A stretch of 64,000 bases of DNA from a virus. Both the position numbers and the translations under genes were made by a program. The notes below the pieces were generated by a model that had not been told where the DNA came from, made no database searches, and worked only from the letters and a program-made list of their open reading frames with translations. This document shows, one piece after another, positions 39,770 through 47,442 of this stretch (position 1 is the stretch's first letter; each line of letters begins with the position of its first letter). The stretch lies in the IMG/VR virus record IMGVR_UViG_3300042503_001656, positions 54,037 through 118,036 of that record. One strand, 5' to 3'.

Positions 39770-40417
39770 TTAAGACACTCTGCTTCGTCTGTACTTCCTT
39801 AAAGACATCAGTTCAGTGTCTAGAAATCCAGTAACAAGAGGACCGACGTTTCTTGTGGTCAAGTCTTTTAGGCCAACAACATCGTCGTGCATGTTTTGCA
39901 TTTCTCTTGACGCTGCCCTAAGTATCAAAAGCTTAAACATAGGAATATTTGTTCCGTCAAGTCCTGCCGTGTATGTGACGGTGACGACGTCTCCATCTAG
40001 GGCGTAGAAATAGTCAATACCAAACCTGCGAACAACATAGTCATGCTCAACGACCAAAGTTCTTGGTTCGCCGTAGAGCGGTTTAACCACTACTTCAGAT
40101 ACCTCTACAACTGGAGAGTTTCGTAAATAGATTGTGCTGGGTGGGGTTGCCCATGTTGTGCTGTCGACCATGTTTGACTGAACAAAAGAGTCCGTGTAGC
40201 TATGGGGAGGAGCGCTCAAGAATGTACCCATAGGTACTCCGTGATATGTTCCCTCGACAGTGTGGTCTTCTTCAAATTCTTCTACTTCAACTGGTCGACG
40301 GAGGTATGCCTCCATCTCGGACTGAAGTCCTGCAAGAATCATTTCTGCAGCATCCTGCTGGCGAAGCGTGAACTTCACGTCCATATAGTTAACAAGGTCT
40401 GCTTGTGTGACTAGCAT
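39770..40417 (-). CDS. head-tail connector (adaptor) protein
   Basis: A 215-residue protein with a helical start ('LVNYMDVKFTLRQQDAAEMI', then 'LQSEMEAYLRRPVEVEEF'), which is the gp6/gp15-like adaptor pattern, followed by a beta-rich insert and a C-terminal helix with 'LLILRAASREMQNMHDDVVG'. It binds under the portal to form the neck. The order connector, morphogenesis, terminator, sheath fits a myovirus. Confidence 0.7.
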   Translation of the reverse strand: MLVTQADLVNYMDVKFTLRQQDAAEMILAGLQSEMEAYLRRPVEVEEFEEDHTVEGTYHGVPMGTFLSAPPHSYTDSFVQSNMVDSTTWATPPSTIYLRNSPVVEVSEVVVKPLYGEPRTLVVEHDYVVRRFGIDYFYALDGDVVTVTYTAGLDGTNIPMFKLLILRAASREMQNMHDDVVGLKDLTTRNVGPLVTGFLDTELMSLRKYRRSRVS

Positions 40418-40457
40418 GTGTTACCTCCGTAAGGATGACAGGTCGACTATTTTCGAC

Positions 40458-41144
40458 CTATCTCCTTTTCTGTGGTGCCTTCTTGGCTGGAGCCTTCTTA
40501 GCTGGAGCCTTCTTTGCTGGAGCCTTCTTTGCTGGAGCCTTCTTTGCTGCGGCTTTTTTAGCGGGGGCCTTCTTAGCTGCGGCCTTTTTGGCTGGAGCTG
40601 CCTTCTTGGCTGCAGGAGCCTTCTTGGCTGCTGGAGCTTTCTTGGCTCCAGAAACTTTTTTAGCTGTTTTTTTGGCTTTGGTTCTTGAAGCTTGCGCTGC
40701 AGTTCTTTGAGCCCTTATGCGACGCATCGTCTCATTAGCCTGAGCTTTTGTTGTTGCAGACCTGTATAGGTCTGAATGTTCAGTCTCTTTACGAGCCTGG
40801 AAGCCTTGTTTGCGACCAATCTGCTGACTGCGACGGCCAGGTGTGGCGGGGAGGCCGAGTGGTCCTTTGCCCTGGACTTTTGCGTATCTTTTGGCCCCAA
40901 TAGCTTTTACTTCCTCGGGGGTCATGTACCCCTGCCTTCTGACAGACTCGCGTTGTAGCTTTCTGGCATTGGCTCTAGAACCAAAAACTTCTTTAATTGC
41001 CTTGTTTATAAGTTCTCTTTGCTTAAGAAGCTGCTCTCTTCTTCGACCAGTTGCAGTCGTAAGTTGATTTTTGATTCTACTTTCATCCAGCAACAAGGAG
41101 TCTGCGTCGTCAGTAATGTCTGGGCCATATCTTACTCTGGGCAT
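40458..41144 (-). CDS. H1-like Lys/Ala/Pro-tailed basic protein
   Basis: A 228-residue protein. The first 130 residues look helical and contain 'DPKxx'-free basic stretches such as 'TATGRRREQLLKQRELINKA'. The last 85 residues are almost only AKKAP, AKKAA and PAKK repeats, the same composition as eukaryotic histone H1 tails and the tails of bacterial HupS/H1-like proteins. It should bind DNA non-specifically. It lies among connector genes next to a ParB-like gene, so it may be a virion protein that binds packaged DNA or a host-DNA condensing factor. The RBS AAAGGAG is good. Confidence 0.7.
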   Translation of the reverse strand: MPRVRYGPDITDDADSLLLDESRIKNQLTTATGRRREQLLKQRELINKAIKEVFGSRANARKLQRESVRRQGYMTPEEVKAIGAKRYAKVQGKGPLGLPATPGRRSQQIGRKQGFQARKETEHSDLYRSATTKAQANETMRRIRAQRTAAQASRTKAKKTAKKVSGAKKAPAAKKAPAAKKAAPAKKAAAKKAPAKKAAAKKAPAKKAPAKKAPAKKAPAKKAPQKRR

Positions 41145-41225
41145 AATGAGCCAACTCCTTTAAGAAATACTTTAAAGAAGTTTACCATATGGCGCCAAGC
41201 TATTGATAAATAGCCACGCCAATGC

Positions 41226-41780
41226 CTACCTGTCAGCGTTTGGTGGGGATTCTATTGTTGGCCCCTTGTCAACAGTTCCTGGAGGTGCCTCAACCGGAAC
41301 CCATGCTCTTGAGTATGTGTATTCTTTGATATTTCTTGACTTCAATATCGTTCCGTCAATCATCAAAGAGTATTCATTTGGCTTCATGCACAATGTTCTT
41401 TCTAGGCTTTTTTCATTAGCCGCTCTAGCTCGAACAAGTTTTTTAATTATTGAGGACATGGGTTTGGCGACTACTGAACCTCTTCCTCTATTGAGACGAA
41501 GGTGCATCTCCATTGCTTCCATGGTGCCAATGTCATGTTTTATAACTGGAATTGTTCCACCAGTTATTTCCATTATTTGCTTTACATTGGTAGCCAGCAG
41601 GTACCGCTCAGAGCCGTCAATTATCTCTCCGCTTCTGGCAGATACGTGAATTGGTTGAATAAAACCAAAATCAGCAAGAGACGCAGAAAGAACCAAAAGG
41701 TCTGGCCTCAATATGTAGGTTGCTCTCCATGATGGAACCACAAGCGTTGATGGGTCGACTTCTTCAATTTCATACTTCAT
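41226..41780 (-). CDS. ParB/IbrB-like nuclease-fold protein 1
   Basis: A 184-residue protein with a ParB/sulfiredoxin-type N-domain: 'LLVLSASLADFGFIQPIHVS' followed by 'EIIDGSERYLLATNVKQI', equivalent to the ParB box 'xxDGxxRxxA'. Such domains bind nucleotides (CTP in true ParB, or act as ATPases or nucleases). No DNA-binding HTH is present. It overlaps the PAPS-reductase-like gene by 11 nt, matching the known IbrB-IbrA pairing, in which a ParB-like protein accompanies a PAPS-reductase-like ATP pyrophosphatase. Exact function unknown. Confidence 0.75.
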   Translation of the reverse strand: MKYEIEEVDPSTLVVPSWRATYILRPDLLVLSASLADFGFIQPIHVSARSGEIIDGSERYLLATNVKQIMEITGGTIPVIKHDIGTMEAMEMHLRLNRGRGSVVAKPMSSIIKKLVRARAANEKSLERTLCMKPNEYSLMIDGTILKSRNIKEYTYSRAWVPVEAPPGTVDKGPTIESPPNADR

Positions 41781-42909
41781 ATGTTGAATCTATTTCTTCT
41801 TCTTGGTTTCTTACTGTGTACGCCCTGGTCCTTGGTCCAACGGGCGAAGGCGAGCCACCATCTATCTCATTTAGAACAAGGGTTCTAATTAATAGGCTGA
41901 TTGGATATGCTCGTTGGTCTTCTAGGTGTTTCTTGCGAAACTTGGACACATACGCTTTTGCTTCCATTTGTCTACGTTCACCAATAAGGTACTCCTCAAT
42001 AAACATAGAGGCACCTTCTAGACCGAGTGCTGAATATTGGTCTATTAGTTTTTCGATGTCAAACTCTGGCCACCATCGACGCTGGGCATCTATGTAGGGG
42101 AAGCACTCAAAAAGTCTGTCGTAGAACTTTGGTTCAGTAGCAACCACATCACCAATTCTGCGGATAGCAATACTATGGAGTGGAATACCGATTCTTGTGT
42201 TGCTCTCTGTTTGGGCGGCAAGGTCGTAGTACTCACAATATTCAGAACCGTGCTCTTCAATTAGAAACTTAAAAACATCGTTTGTATTCCAGTCATAAAT
42301 GACCTTTGCAAACTTCATCGGAATTCCGGTTTTCAGCTTGTACGGAGTGACGATGTAGTTTTCGTGAAGCTTCTGCACGCATGAGCGATAACGAACCATC
42401 GACTCGCTAGCCCTAACTCCAGTGATGAAGGCAACATTGCCTTTCTTTCCCTGCATTGTGTAGTAGTCGGTTTGCTCGGGCAAAGAGACGTCATGTGTCA
42501 AGCCAAAGTCTTCAGCAGTAATTGCCCATGGCGGAATATCTCTAACGAGCCTTCCTTGGTTCTTGCGCGTATTGCTCCAAAGAACCGTGGTAACTCTTTG
42601 TCCAAGAACCCAAATCTCTGCAGGGTATGGAAGGCAGTACCACTCCATGTCAACCCAGTCGTAGTTTCTGACCTTCTCGACGTACTTGATGGTTGCCGGG
42701 CTAACCATTTCTTCATCTCTAAAGATGACCTTTACAGGGCCAAGTCCTCGCTCTTCATGGACTTCTTTGGCAAGGTACATAACAGCAGAAGAGTCTTTGC
42801 CACCAGAGAATTGAACACACACGGTGTCAAAGGTGTCGTATACGTGGCGAATTCTTTGACGAGCTGCATCGATGCAACTCATGTCAAGAAACATTCTTTG
42901 TCTAGTCAT
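41770..42909 (-). CDS. PAPS reductase / IbrA / DndC-like PP-loop protein
   Basis: A 379-residue protein with an N-terminal PP-loop 'VQFSGGKDSSAVMYLAKEV' (SGGKDSS at 35-41), the ATP-pyrophosphatase signature shared by PAPS reductases, DndC and IbrA. 'FITGVRASESMVRYRS' is the second family phrase. The C-terminal 130 residues are helical and charged. The Cys of assimilatory reductases ('ECGLH') is not seen, so it is not a sulfate-assimilation enzyme. It is paired with ParB-like genes on both sides (41226 and 43299). The family can act on sulfur or adenylation chemistry of nucleic acids; this protein's substrate is not determined by the sequence. Confidence 0.8.
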   Translation of the reverse strand: MTRQRMFLDMSCIDAARQRIRHVYDTFDTVCVQFSGGKDSSAVMYLAKEVHEERGLGPVKVIFRDEEMVSPATIKYVEKVRNYDWVDMEWYCLPYPAEIWVLGQRVTTVLWSNTRKNQGRLVRDIPPWAITAEDFGLTHDVSLPEQTDYYTMQGKKGNVAFITGVRASESMVRYRSCVQKLHENYIVTPYKLKTGIPMKFAKVIYDWNTNDVFKFLIEEHGSEYCEYYDLAAQTESNTRIGIPLHSIAIRRIGDVVATEPKFYDRLFECFPYIDAQRRWWPEFDIEKLIDQYSALGLEGASMFIEEYLIGERRQMEAKAYVSKFRKKHLEDQRAYPISLLIRTLVLNEIDGGSPSPVGPRTRAYTVRNQEEEIDSTYEV

Positions 42910-43088
42910 TAATATTTCGCAATCTGAGAAAGCCTCTGATTTTCTGCTCTAACATTTTCCAACTCTATGCGCAAGCGTTCAATCTCATCGGCCGCTTCCC
43001 AGCAGGCAACGGGAACGACTTTGCCGCTCATGTCGCCACGCAGGGATGCTATGTCTCGCAGTCGGGTCAGAATATCATTTTGATTCAT
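42909..43088 (-). CDS. small coiled-coil protein
   Basis: A 59-residue protein. I choose the ATG at 43088 (MNQND) because AAGGA lies 8 nt before it; an in-frame start at 43139 would give a long overlap. The C-terminal 30 residues form an amphipathic helix with leucine spacing ('EIERLRIELENVRAENQRL'), a short coiled coil. Its stop overlaps the next ATG (TAATG). Function unknown. Confidence 0.6.
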   Translation of the reverse strand: MNQNDILTRLRDIASLRGDMSGKVVPVACWEAADEIERLRIELENVRAENQRLSQIAKY

Positions 43089-43299
43089 TGTATTTCCTTG
43101 TGTTTTTGGCATTCCTTGCATAAACCGCAGCATAGGCAATCGCCATCAATATGAATCCATATTGCTTGGTTCTTATTGCGTAGACAATCCAAAGAATTTC
43201 ATTAACGAGGTTTATTAACCAACCCCACCAAACCCTATTGCCAGCGATTAGGAGACCAGTAACTCCTAAAATGCCCAGCACCCATGACCATGCACTCAT
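43075..43299 (-). CDS. small membrane protein
   Basis: A 74-residue protein with three hydrophobic segments: 'VLGILGVTGLLIAG' (about 7-20), 'WWGWLINLVNEILWIVYAI' (24-42) and 'YGFILMAIAYAAVYA' (47-61), and a basic C-terminus. Similar 'NRVWWGWLINxxNExLW' proteins recur in actinophages with no assigned role, and they faintly resemble an incomplete PnuC-type transporter. Coupled to the ParB gene upstream (TAATG). Confidence 0.65.
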   Translation of the reverse strand: MSAWSWVLGILGVTGLLIAGNRVWWGWLINLVNEILWIVYAIRTKQYGFILMAIAYAAVYARNAKNTRKYNESK

Positions 43300-44105
43300 T
43301 AAATCTCCGAGTGTTGGCCGATGAAGTCCATCAGTCTTTCTGCTGTTGTGTTTCCAACAATTGCAGGGTCGCTACGAAGCCATCTAACAAAGTCATACCA
43401 GCGAGACTGCTGAGCAGGGTTATCAAAAACAATCGTAAACTGAACCACGGCCTGCTGTGCGGCTCCGTTTGCCATTGTCGAACCTCTAACGGCAATGTCA
43501 TTCTGGTCGGATGAAGGTGGGGCAACGATTCTTTTTTCTCCATCGCTATCACGAGAAACAGAGAACTGTTGTTCTGGCAATTCTGGGACATCATTGAATC
43601 CCTGTATTTCTGTGTTGCGGTCGATTAGAACAGGCGGAACATAGGAACCAGTTGTAGACATCTCGCTACTGTTCCTGTATGCCTCTTGCTCATACTCGGC
43701 AATCTCAAACTCATCCCAACCGAGTCCTTCTAAAAGTTCTGGGTAGTCATCGCTTACTGCGGTAATCAGTTCATAAAGAACTTCTGGTTCTGAATAACCT
43801 AGTTCAACAGTTCTATTGTCTGCCAACGCAAACGCAACTGCACGGGAATCGTCACCGTCAAGATAAACAACAGCAACTTTGTCCCACCCAAGCATCTTGG
43901 CTGCTTCAAGTTGGTGGTTTCCTGCGATAACCGTGGCTGTACCATCATCGTTTTTCTTTGCAACAATTGGCTTTACTTGTCCGAATTCAGCATAGGAAGC
44001 GGCAATTGCATCAACGTCGCCAATTCTTGGATTTTTTTCAAGCGGCAAAAGAGTTTCTATATCTACTGCCATTCCCAACAGTGACTCATGAATTCCATTA
44101 CTCAT
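43299..44105 (-). CDS. ParB-like protein 2
   Basis: A 268-residue protein. The N-domain is a clear ParB/Srx fold: 'PLEKNPRIGDVDAIAASYAE', 'FGQVKPIVA', then 'VIAGNHQLEAAKMLGW' (the 'GxxRxxAxxxLG' equivalent, with H in place of R) and 'ADNRTVELG', typical of phage ParB-like proteins. The C-terminal third ('NPAQQSRWYDFVRWLRSDPA') is a family-specific tail that could bind partners. It is not a plasmid partition protein, because no parA is nearby. It may work with the PP-loop protein two genes downstream. Confidence 0.75.
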   Translation of the reverse strand: MSNGIHESLLGMAVDIETLLPLEKNPRIGDVDAIAASYAEFGQVKPIVAKKNDDGTATVIAGNHQLEAAKMLGWDKVAVVYLDGDDSRAVAFALADNRTVELGYSEPEVLYELITAVSDDYPELLEGLGWDEFEIAEYEQEAYRNSSEMSTTGSYVPPVLIDRNTEIQGFNDVPELPEQQFSVSRDSDGEKRIVAPPSSDQNDIAVRGSTMANGAAQQAVVQFTIVFDNPAQQSRWYDFVRWLRSDPAIVGNTTAERLMDFIGQHSEI

Positions 44106-44443
44106 ACTTGATGTCTCACATTGGCGTTGAGGGTTCTCATAGCATCAATAGACGTACGAAGTGAAAGTAACTTCTCTCTCTTTGACTTAACCAATGCTTC
44201 AGATATTTTGTAATCGAAAGAAGATGAGTCAAGCTTGTAGTCAGCCCATGCTTCACGTTCTTTGATTGAGCCTTTTGCAGACAAGTATTCTTTCGCCCAA
44301 TTAGACTTATGAAGTGCTTCCTTCTTGGCATTGTCTGTGGCCAAAACCTCAAAAGCTTCTGTCTCTTCTTCAAGCATCTCTATAAGACGAAGAAGCTCGT
44401 TTTCGATGTCTACCTGGCTAATTGGCTTATTTCTATGTTGCAC
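44102..44443 (-). CDS. helical hypothetical protein
   Basis: A 113-residue, nearly all-helical protein with an acidic first half ('RLIEMLEEETEAFEVLATD') and a basic second half ('KREKLLSLRTSIDAMRTLN'). The pattern is like small coiled-coil proteins seen next to phage recombination genes. It overlaps ParB 2 (4 nt) and RuvC (11 nt), so it is co-expressed. No function can be named. Confidence 0.65.
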   Translation of the reverse strand: MQHRNKPISQVDIENELLRLIEMLEEETEAFEVLATDNAKKEALHKSNWAKEYLSAKGSIKEREAWADYKLDSSSFDYKISEALVKSKREKLLSLRTSIDAMRTLNANVRHQV

Positions 44444-44975
44444 TTACGCTCCTCTTATTATCCAGCGGCGACCAATCTATCTTCTCCAGAGAAGATAGTT
44501 GCACCGATGTCCAATCATATGAACTTTTACCTAAATATGCAAGTCCCATTTGTTCAAGAATCCATGCGTCGCATTCGTCGTCGGCTCCAGCGCCAGAAAA
44601 GATAAGACCGGTCTTTGATGAGATTGCAGAGATAACTTCCGTTTTTCCCGCATTGCCTTTTCCAGTGGCAAATTTAGCCCTGGATGTTGGAGGAACCTCT
44701 ACATATGCAATTCCGCACTCCCAGAAAGTCATCCTGATACACCCACCAAGCTCTCCAATGCTGTGGGCCTGTGAGTTGCGTGATGCAAACGAGTAGCCCT
44801 CAATGATGGCGCAGTCAATTTTATCGTCAAGACATGTCTGAAGAACGGTCTTATTTATATAAGACAGCCTTTCAGGGCCCTTAGTTTTAGTGGAAATAAT
44901 CGACGTTTTGCCATTTATTGACACTCCGGTGGAGGTCAGTGAAAGGTCTAGTCCTATTAGCTTCAAATCGGGCAC
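44433..44975 (-). CDS. RuvC-like Holliday-junction resolvase
   Basis: A 180-residue protein of the RuvC/RNase H superfamily. The acidic residues are visible as Asp10 in 'LIGLDLSLTSTGV', Glu59 in 'AIIEGYSFAS', and the Asp133/Asp136 pair in 'GADDECDAWIL'. 'ATGKGNAGK' is the usual DNA-binding loop. It should resolve branched DNA during replication or before packaging. The start is GTG with a weak RBS. A 15-bp hairpin lies 18 nt upstream, so its leader is structured. Confidence 0.85.
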   Translation of the reverse strand: MPDLKLIGLDLSLTSTGVSINGKTSIISTKTKGPERLSYINKTVLQTCLDDKIDCAIIEGYSFASRNSQAHSIGELGGCIRMTFWECGIAYVEVPPTSRAKFATGKGNAGKTEVISAISSKTGLIFSGAGADDECDAWILEQMGLAYLGKSSYDWTSVQLSSLEKIDWSPLDNKRSVSAT

Positions 44976-44993
44976 AAACAGACCCTACTACAC

Positions 44994-45027
44994 AAAAATC
45001 GGGCAGGATTTCTCCTACCCGACTTTT
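44994..45027. terminator. 15-bp hairpin, terminator or attenuator on both strands
   Basis: Arms 44994-45008 and 45013-45027 pair over 15 bp with two G-T pairs and a 4-nt loop (GAAA on the minus strand, TTTC on the plus strand). Both strands end in a T-run of 4-5. It lies between the possible promoter area and the RuvC start, so for leftward transcripts it acts as a leader attenuator or as a terminator of antisense transcripts. Confidence 0.6.
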
Positions 45028-45096
45028 GCCTATAACGGTCACAAATCTTGTGCTGAAACAATTGTACAACAATAACAAACTGAGCTGATACAGCAA

Positions 45097-45129
45097 ACAA
45101 CCGCTTATCCTGCAGAGACAAGCGGTTGT
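45097..45129. repeat. 10-bp perfect inverted repeat
   Basis: ACAACCGCTT (45097-45106) and AAGCGGTTGT (45120-45129) with a 13-nt spacer. There is no T-run, so it fits a repressor operator or RNA structure better than a terminator. Confidence 0.6.
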
Positions 45130-45303
45130 AGAGAAATTAAGAAATAAATCTCCGAATTGCCGTGGTTAGGCCACTAGACATTGACCACCGTCCTTTCCTT
45201 TCCGACAGCAGGTTTGTAGGTACCTGGTATCAAGAATACACGCATGAATAATAAACGAACAATAAATAATTGCCGAAATAATGCAAAGAAGAAAAACTTC
45301 TGA

Positions 45304-45312
45304 TGCTATTAT
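45304..45312 (+). promoter_or_regulatory. extended -10 promoter of the isolated structural gene
   Basis: TGCTATTAT (TGn plus TATTAT), about 32 nt before the ATG at 45344. It resembles TGCTAGTAT at 18448. AAGGAG follows at 6 nt before the ATG. Confidence 0.5.
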
Positions 45313-45343
45313 TGTTTCATACCCCCTCACTCAAGGAGAAAAT

Positions 45344-45697
45344 ATGTCAACAGCAGCATTGGCCCCAACAACGGTCACACTCACGATTCCCGGAACCCTT
45401 TCGACCTCAAGCCTTGTTTCCGTAGCTTTGCCTTTCAATGGCAGAATCACTGGAGCATACGTTGCAGTTACTGGTGCACCAGCAGGTTCGGCACTTACTG
45501 CAGACCTCAAGGTTGGCTCAGATGTCGCAGCAGCCTTCTCAATCGCAGCAGGCGGTTTTGTAGACGCAGGAACGCTTACAGCAGCCAACACGGACTTCGT
45601 TGCAGGCGACCTTATTAGCCTTGATGTTTCAGCAGTTGGTTCTGGTACCGCCGGTTCAAACATGACTGTTGCTTTTACGGTTCAAGAAGGCCGTTAA
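45344..45697 (+). CDS. putative capsid decoration / small structural protein
   Basis: A 117-residue beta-rich protein, rich in Ala, Thr and Val, with the phrase 'SVALPFNGRITGAYVAVTGA' and 'GSGTAGSNMTVAFTVQE'. This domain is found in phage decoration and short fibre proteins and in the tips of some tail fibres. The ATG at 45344 follows AAGGAG by 6 nt; an in-frame start at 45281 is less likely. It is the only rightward gene in a leftward region, with its own extended -10 and a strong UUCG terminator (45724-45748), so it is probably expressed at high level as a single-gene unit. Whether it coats the capsid is inference. Confidence 0.65.
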   Translation: MSTAALAPTTVTLTIPGTLSTSSLVSVALPFNGRITGAYVAVTGAPAGSALTADLKVGSDVAAAFSIAAGGFVDAGTLTAANTDFVAGDLISLDVSAVGSGTAGSNMTVAFTVQEGR

Positions 45698-45723
45698 TTA
45701 AAAATTAACCAAAATCTGATTAA

Positions 45724-45748
45724 AGCGCTTCTTCGGGGGCGCTTTTTT
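45724..45748 (+). terminator. UUCG-tetraloop terminator
   Basis: An 8-bp stem (45724-45731 with 45736-45743) closed by the very stable C-TTCG-G tetraloop, followed by six T residues in all (45743-45748). A textbook intrinsic terminator just after the 45344-45697 gene. Confidence 0.9.
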
Positions 45749-45773
45749 CATGCCCAATATAGAGCCGTAGGGC

Positions 45774-46148
45774 TTATTCGTCGTATGAGTGTTTAGATAG
45801 TCCAAGGTCAAAGGCAAGCTGGGGATAGTTCCCTATCCGTGTATGGCACTGACGGCAGACACACATAAGGTTTGACTCATCAAGAATAGAACCACCCTGT
45901 GAGCGTCTCACTAGTTCATGCACATCAACAGATGGTCTTTGCTGATAAACGGCAAGGCCATCATACTGGGCAAAAACAGGACATGCCTGACACCATGGTC
46001 GCTCCTCTAAAAGCTTTTTTACCAAAGGTCTGCGAAGTTCGTACTTTTCTTCCGTCTTCTTGGAACGCTGATTTATCTTCTTGGAAGAGTTCTTAATCGG
46101 AGTTCTTTTTAGCGGTTTATCTGACCGCTTGAGAGGCTTGCGCTTCAC
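45774..46148 (-). CDS. HNH endonuclease
   Basis: A 124-residue protein with a basic N-terminus and a zinc-finger HNH core: 'CQAC' then 'VDVHELVRRSQGG' (the His of the motif), 'DESNLMCVC' (the Asn), and 'RQCHTRIGNYP' (the last His). Such free-standing HNH proteins cut DNA and often help the terminase or act as homing nucleases. It starts with GTG overlapping the upstream stop (GTGA). It lies next to recombination genes, not the terminase, so a role in DNA processing is likely. Confidence 0.8.
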   Translation of the reverse strand: MKRKPLKRSDKPLKRTPIKNSSKKINQRSKKTEEKYELRRPLVKKLLEERPWCQACPVFAQYDGLAVYQQRPSVDVHELVRRSQGGSILDESNLMCVCRQCHTRIGNYPQLAFDLGLSKHSYDE

Positions 46149-46663
46149 TCTGCAGGGAATAGGCTTGACTCATCGATTGAGTCAAAAAGCCATTCATTGT
46201 CAAGAACAGCCCACAGCGCCCTATCGATTGAAGTCTCTTCAAGGTCGAATTCTCGCAAGAGGGTCCGATGCTTGATAATTGCCTTTTTGAGAGTTTCCAT
46301 CTCTTGCCAACCGTTTGACTCAGGGGCCTCTCCAGTATCAATCATTGCTGAGATTTCGTCAAGTCTCTTGTTTACATGAAACCTAAACCTAAGAATCTTC
46401 TTCTTGCGTCCTTCGTATGCACGAGAAGCCTCTTGGGCAAGAATCTTTCCATCTCTGCCCATCCTTTGGAATCGCTCCAGGTCTGCATCGTTGTCCATGT
46501 CAATGTCTTCGATTTGGTCATCAAGGTTGTCAACCAAAGCCTGCAGATTGTCTCTCCATCTTTCCCAGTTTTCTCTTTCCATTAAGAGGTCTCTCTGGAT
46601 TGGGGATAGTTTGTTTTTTACTTCCTCAGCAACCATTTGTGCGAAAGTATTATCGTCAATCAT
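46145..46663 (-). CDS. helical hypothetical protein
   Basis: A 172-residue protein predicted to be mainly helical and charged, with heptad-like stretches ('DNLQALVDNLDDQIEDIDMD') and the C-terminal phrase 'DRALWAVLDNEWLFDSIDES'. No family is recognised. It overlaps the RecB-like nuclease and HNH genes by 4 nt each, so it is part of the recombination operon and may be an accessory subunit. Confidence 0.65.
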   Translation of the reverse strand: MIDDNTFAQMVAEEVKNKLSPIQRDLLMERENWERWRDNLQALVDNLDDQIEDIDMDNDADLERFQRMGRDGKILAQEASRAYEGRKKKILRFRFHVNKRLDEISAMIDTGEAPESNGWQEMETLKKAIIKHRTLLREFDLEETSIDRALWAVLDNEWLFDSIDESSLFPAE

Positions 46664-47442
46664 TTCTTACCACCAAACATTGGGCATATCTCTTGGTAAC
46701 TACACCAGTTACACAGTATTGATTTTCTTGCTTCAAATTCACCGGTTCGACAGCATTCGTCGACCTGCTTTTTTGTATCGATTACATGCTCAATCATGTT
46801 CTTAGCTTCTCTGCTGTTTACATGTTTTTTGAGCCTTACGCCATCTTTGAGATAAAGAAGTTCAAGCTCTTTAGCAGTGCCTACTCCCATTTTCTCTAAC
46901 ATGTATGCGTAGACATAAAGTTGGAAGAACTTGTCACCCTGATACTGAGGGCGAGGTGTTTTGCCTGTTTTATAGTCGCTCACGATGAGTGATTCTCCGT
47001 CTCCAAGGGTTGAATATCGGTCGATAAACCCCTTGATTACGACACCCTCAATGTCTCCTACGACTTCAAACTCAAGACCGTCAGGCTCTAGTTCCTGAGG
47101 GTTTTCCAATCTCCATAGGTTCTCAATACAGAACCATGAGCGCCATCTAAAGAGGCGTACTTCTTCTGAGTTCTTTACAGAGGAAGTTGCTTGGTCAACC
47201 CAAATCTCTTCCCATACTTGCTTTGCAAGAACCTTTGCATTATCAAGCGTTCTGTCTTCCGCAGGAAGTTTATAAAGCTCCTCAAGAACATCGTGAACAA
47301 AGTTTCCCATGACGGCAGCTTCACCTGAAACATCTGGAATTTTGTCAATTTTGTTATATCTGAACTTAAGTGGACATTGATGAAATGTGCCAATAGAAGA
47401 TGCAGAAAGATGAGGAGGAGGTGTTAGCTCACTCTGAGACAA
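46660..47442 (-). CDS. RecB/Cas4-like PD-(D/E)XK nuclease
   Basis: A protein of about 260 residues. Motifs: 'HLSASSIGTFHQCPLKFRY' (the N-terminal Cys and helix), 'GNFVHDVLEELY' (the His), 'VIKGFIDRYS' (the Asp), 'LIVSDYKTGKTP' (D-x-K) and 'FQLYVYAYML' (the QxxxY). The end has 'CNWCSYQEICP'; together with the first Cys this makes a Cas4/AddB-type Fe-S cluster. It would resect DNA ends for annealing by the Rad52-like protein. The start is uncertain: TTG at 47442 with GGTGG before it, GTG at 47451 or TTG at 47478. Confidence 0.8.
   Translation of the reverse strand: MSQSELTPPPHLSASSIGTFHQCPLKFRYNKIDKIPDVSGEAAVMGNFVHDVLEELYKLPAEDRTLDNAKVLAKQVWEEIWVDQATSSVKNSEEVRLFRWRSWFCIENLWRLENPQELEPDGLEFEVVGDIEGVVIKGFIDRYSTLGDGESLIVSDYKTGKTPRPQYQGDKFFQLYVYAYMLEKMGVGTAKELELLYLKDGVRLKKHVNSREAKNMIEHVIDTKKQVDECCRTGEFEARKSILCNWCSYQEICPMFGGKK

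Larger units (their letters stand above)
44976..45343. other. 368-nt regulatory region between divergent genes
   Basis: No convincing gene lies here. It holds the 15-bp hairpin (44994-45027), a TTGTACA site (45062-45068), a 10-bp inverted repeat (45097-45129) and, at the right end, an extended -10 for the rightward gene. Two-way transcription must start inside it. I see no tRNA and no repeat array. Confidence 0.7.

Noticed and set aside
44887-45096. 69-codon leftward frame in the regulatory gap
   Set aside because: It crosses the 15-bp hairpin and overlaps the RuvC start; it has no RBS and an implausible hydrophobic/Cys composition.
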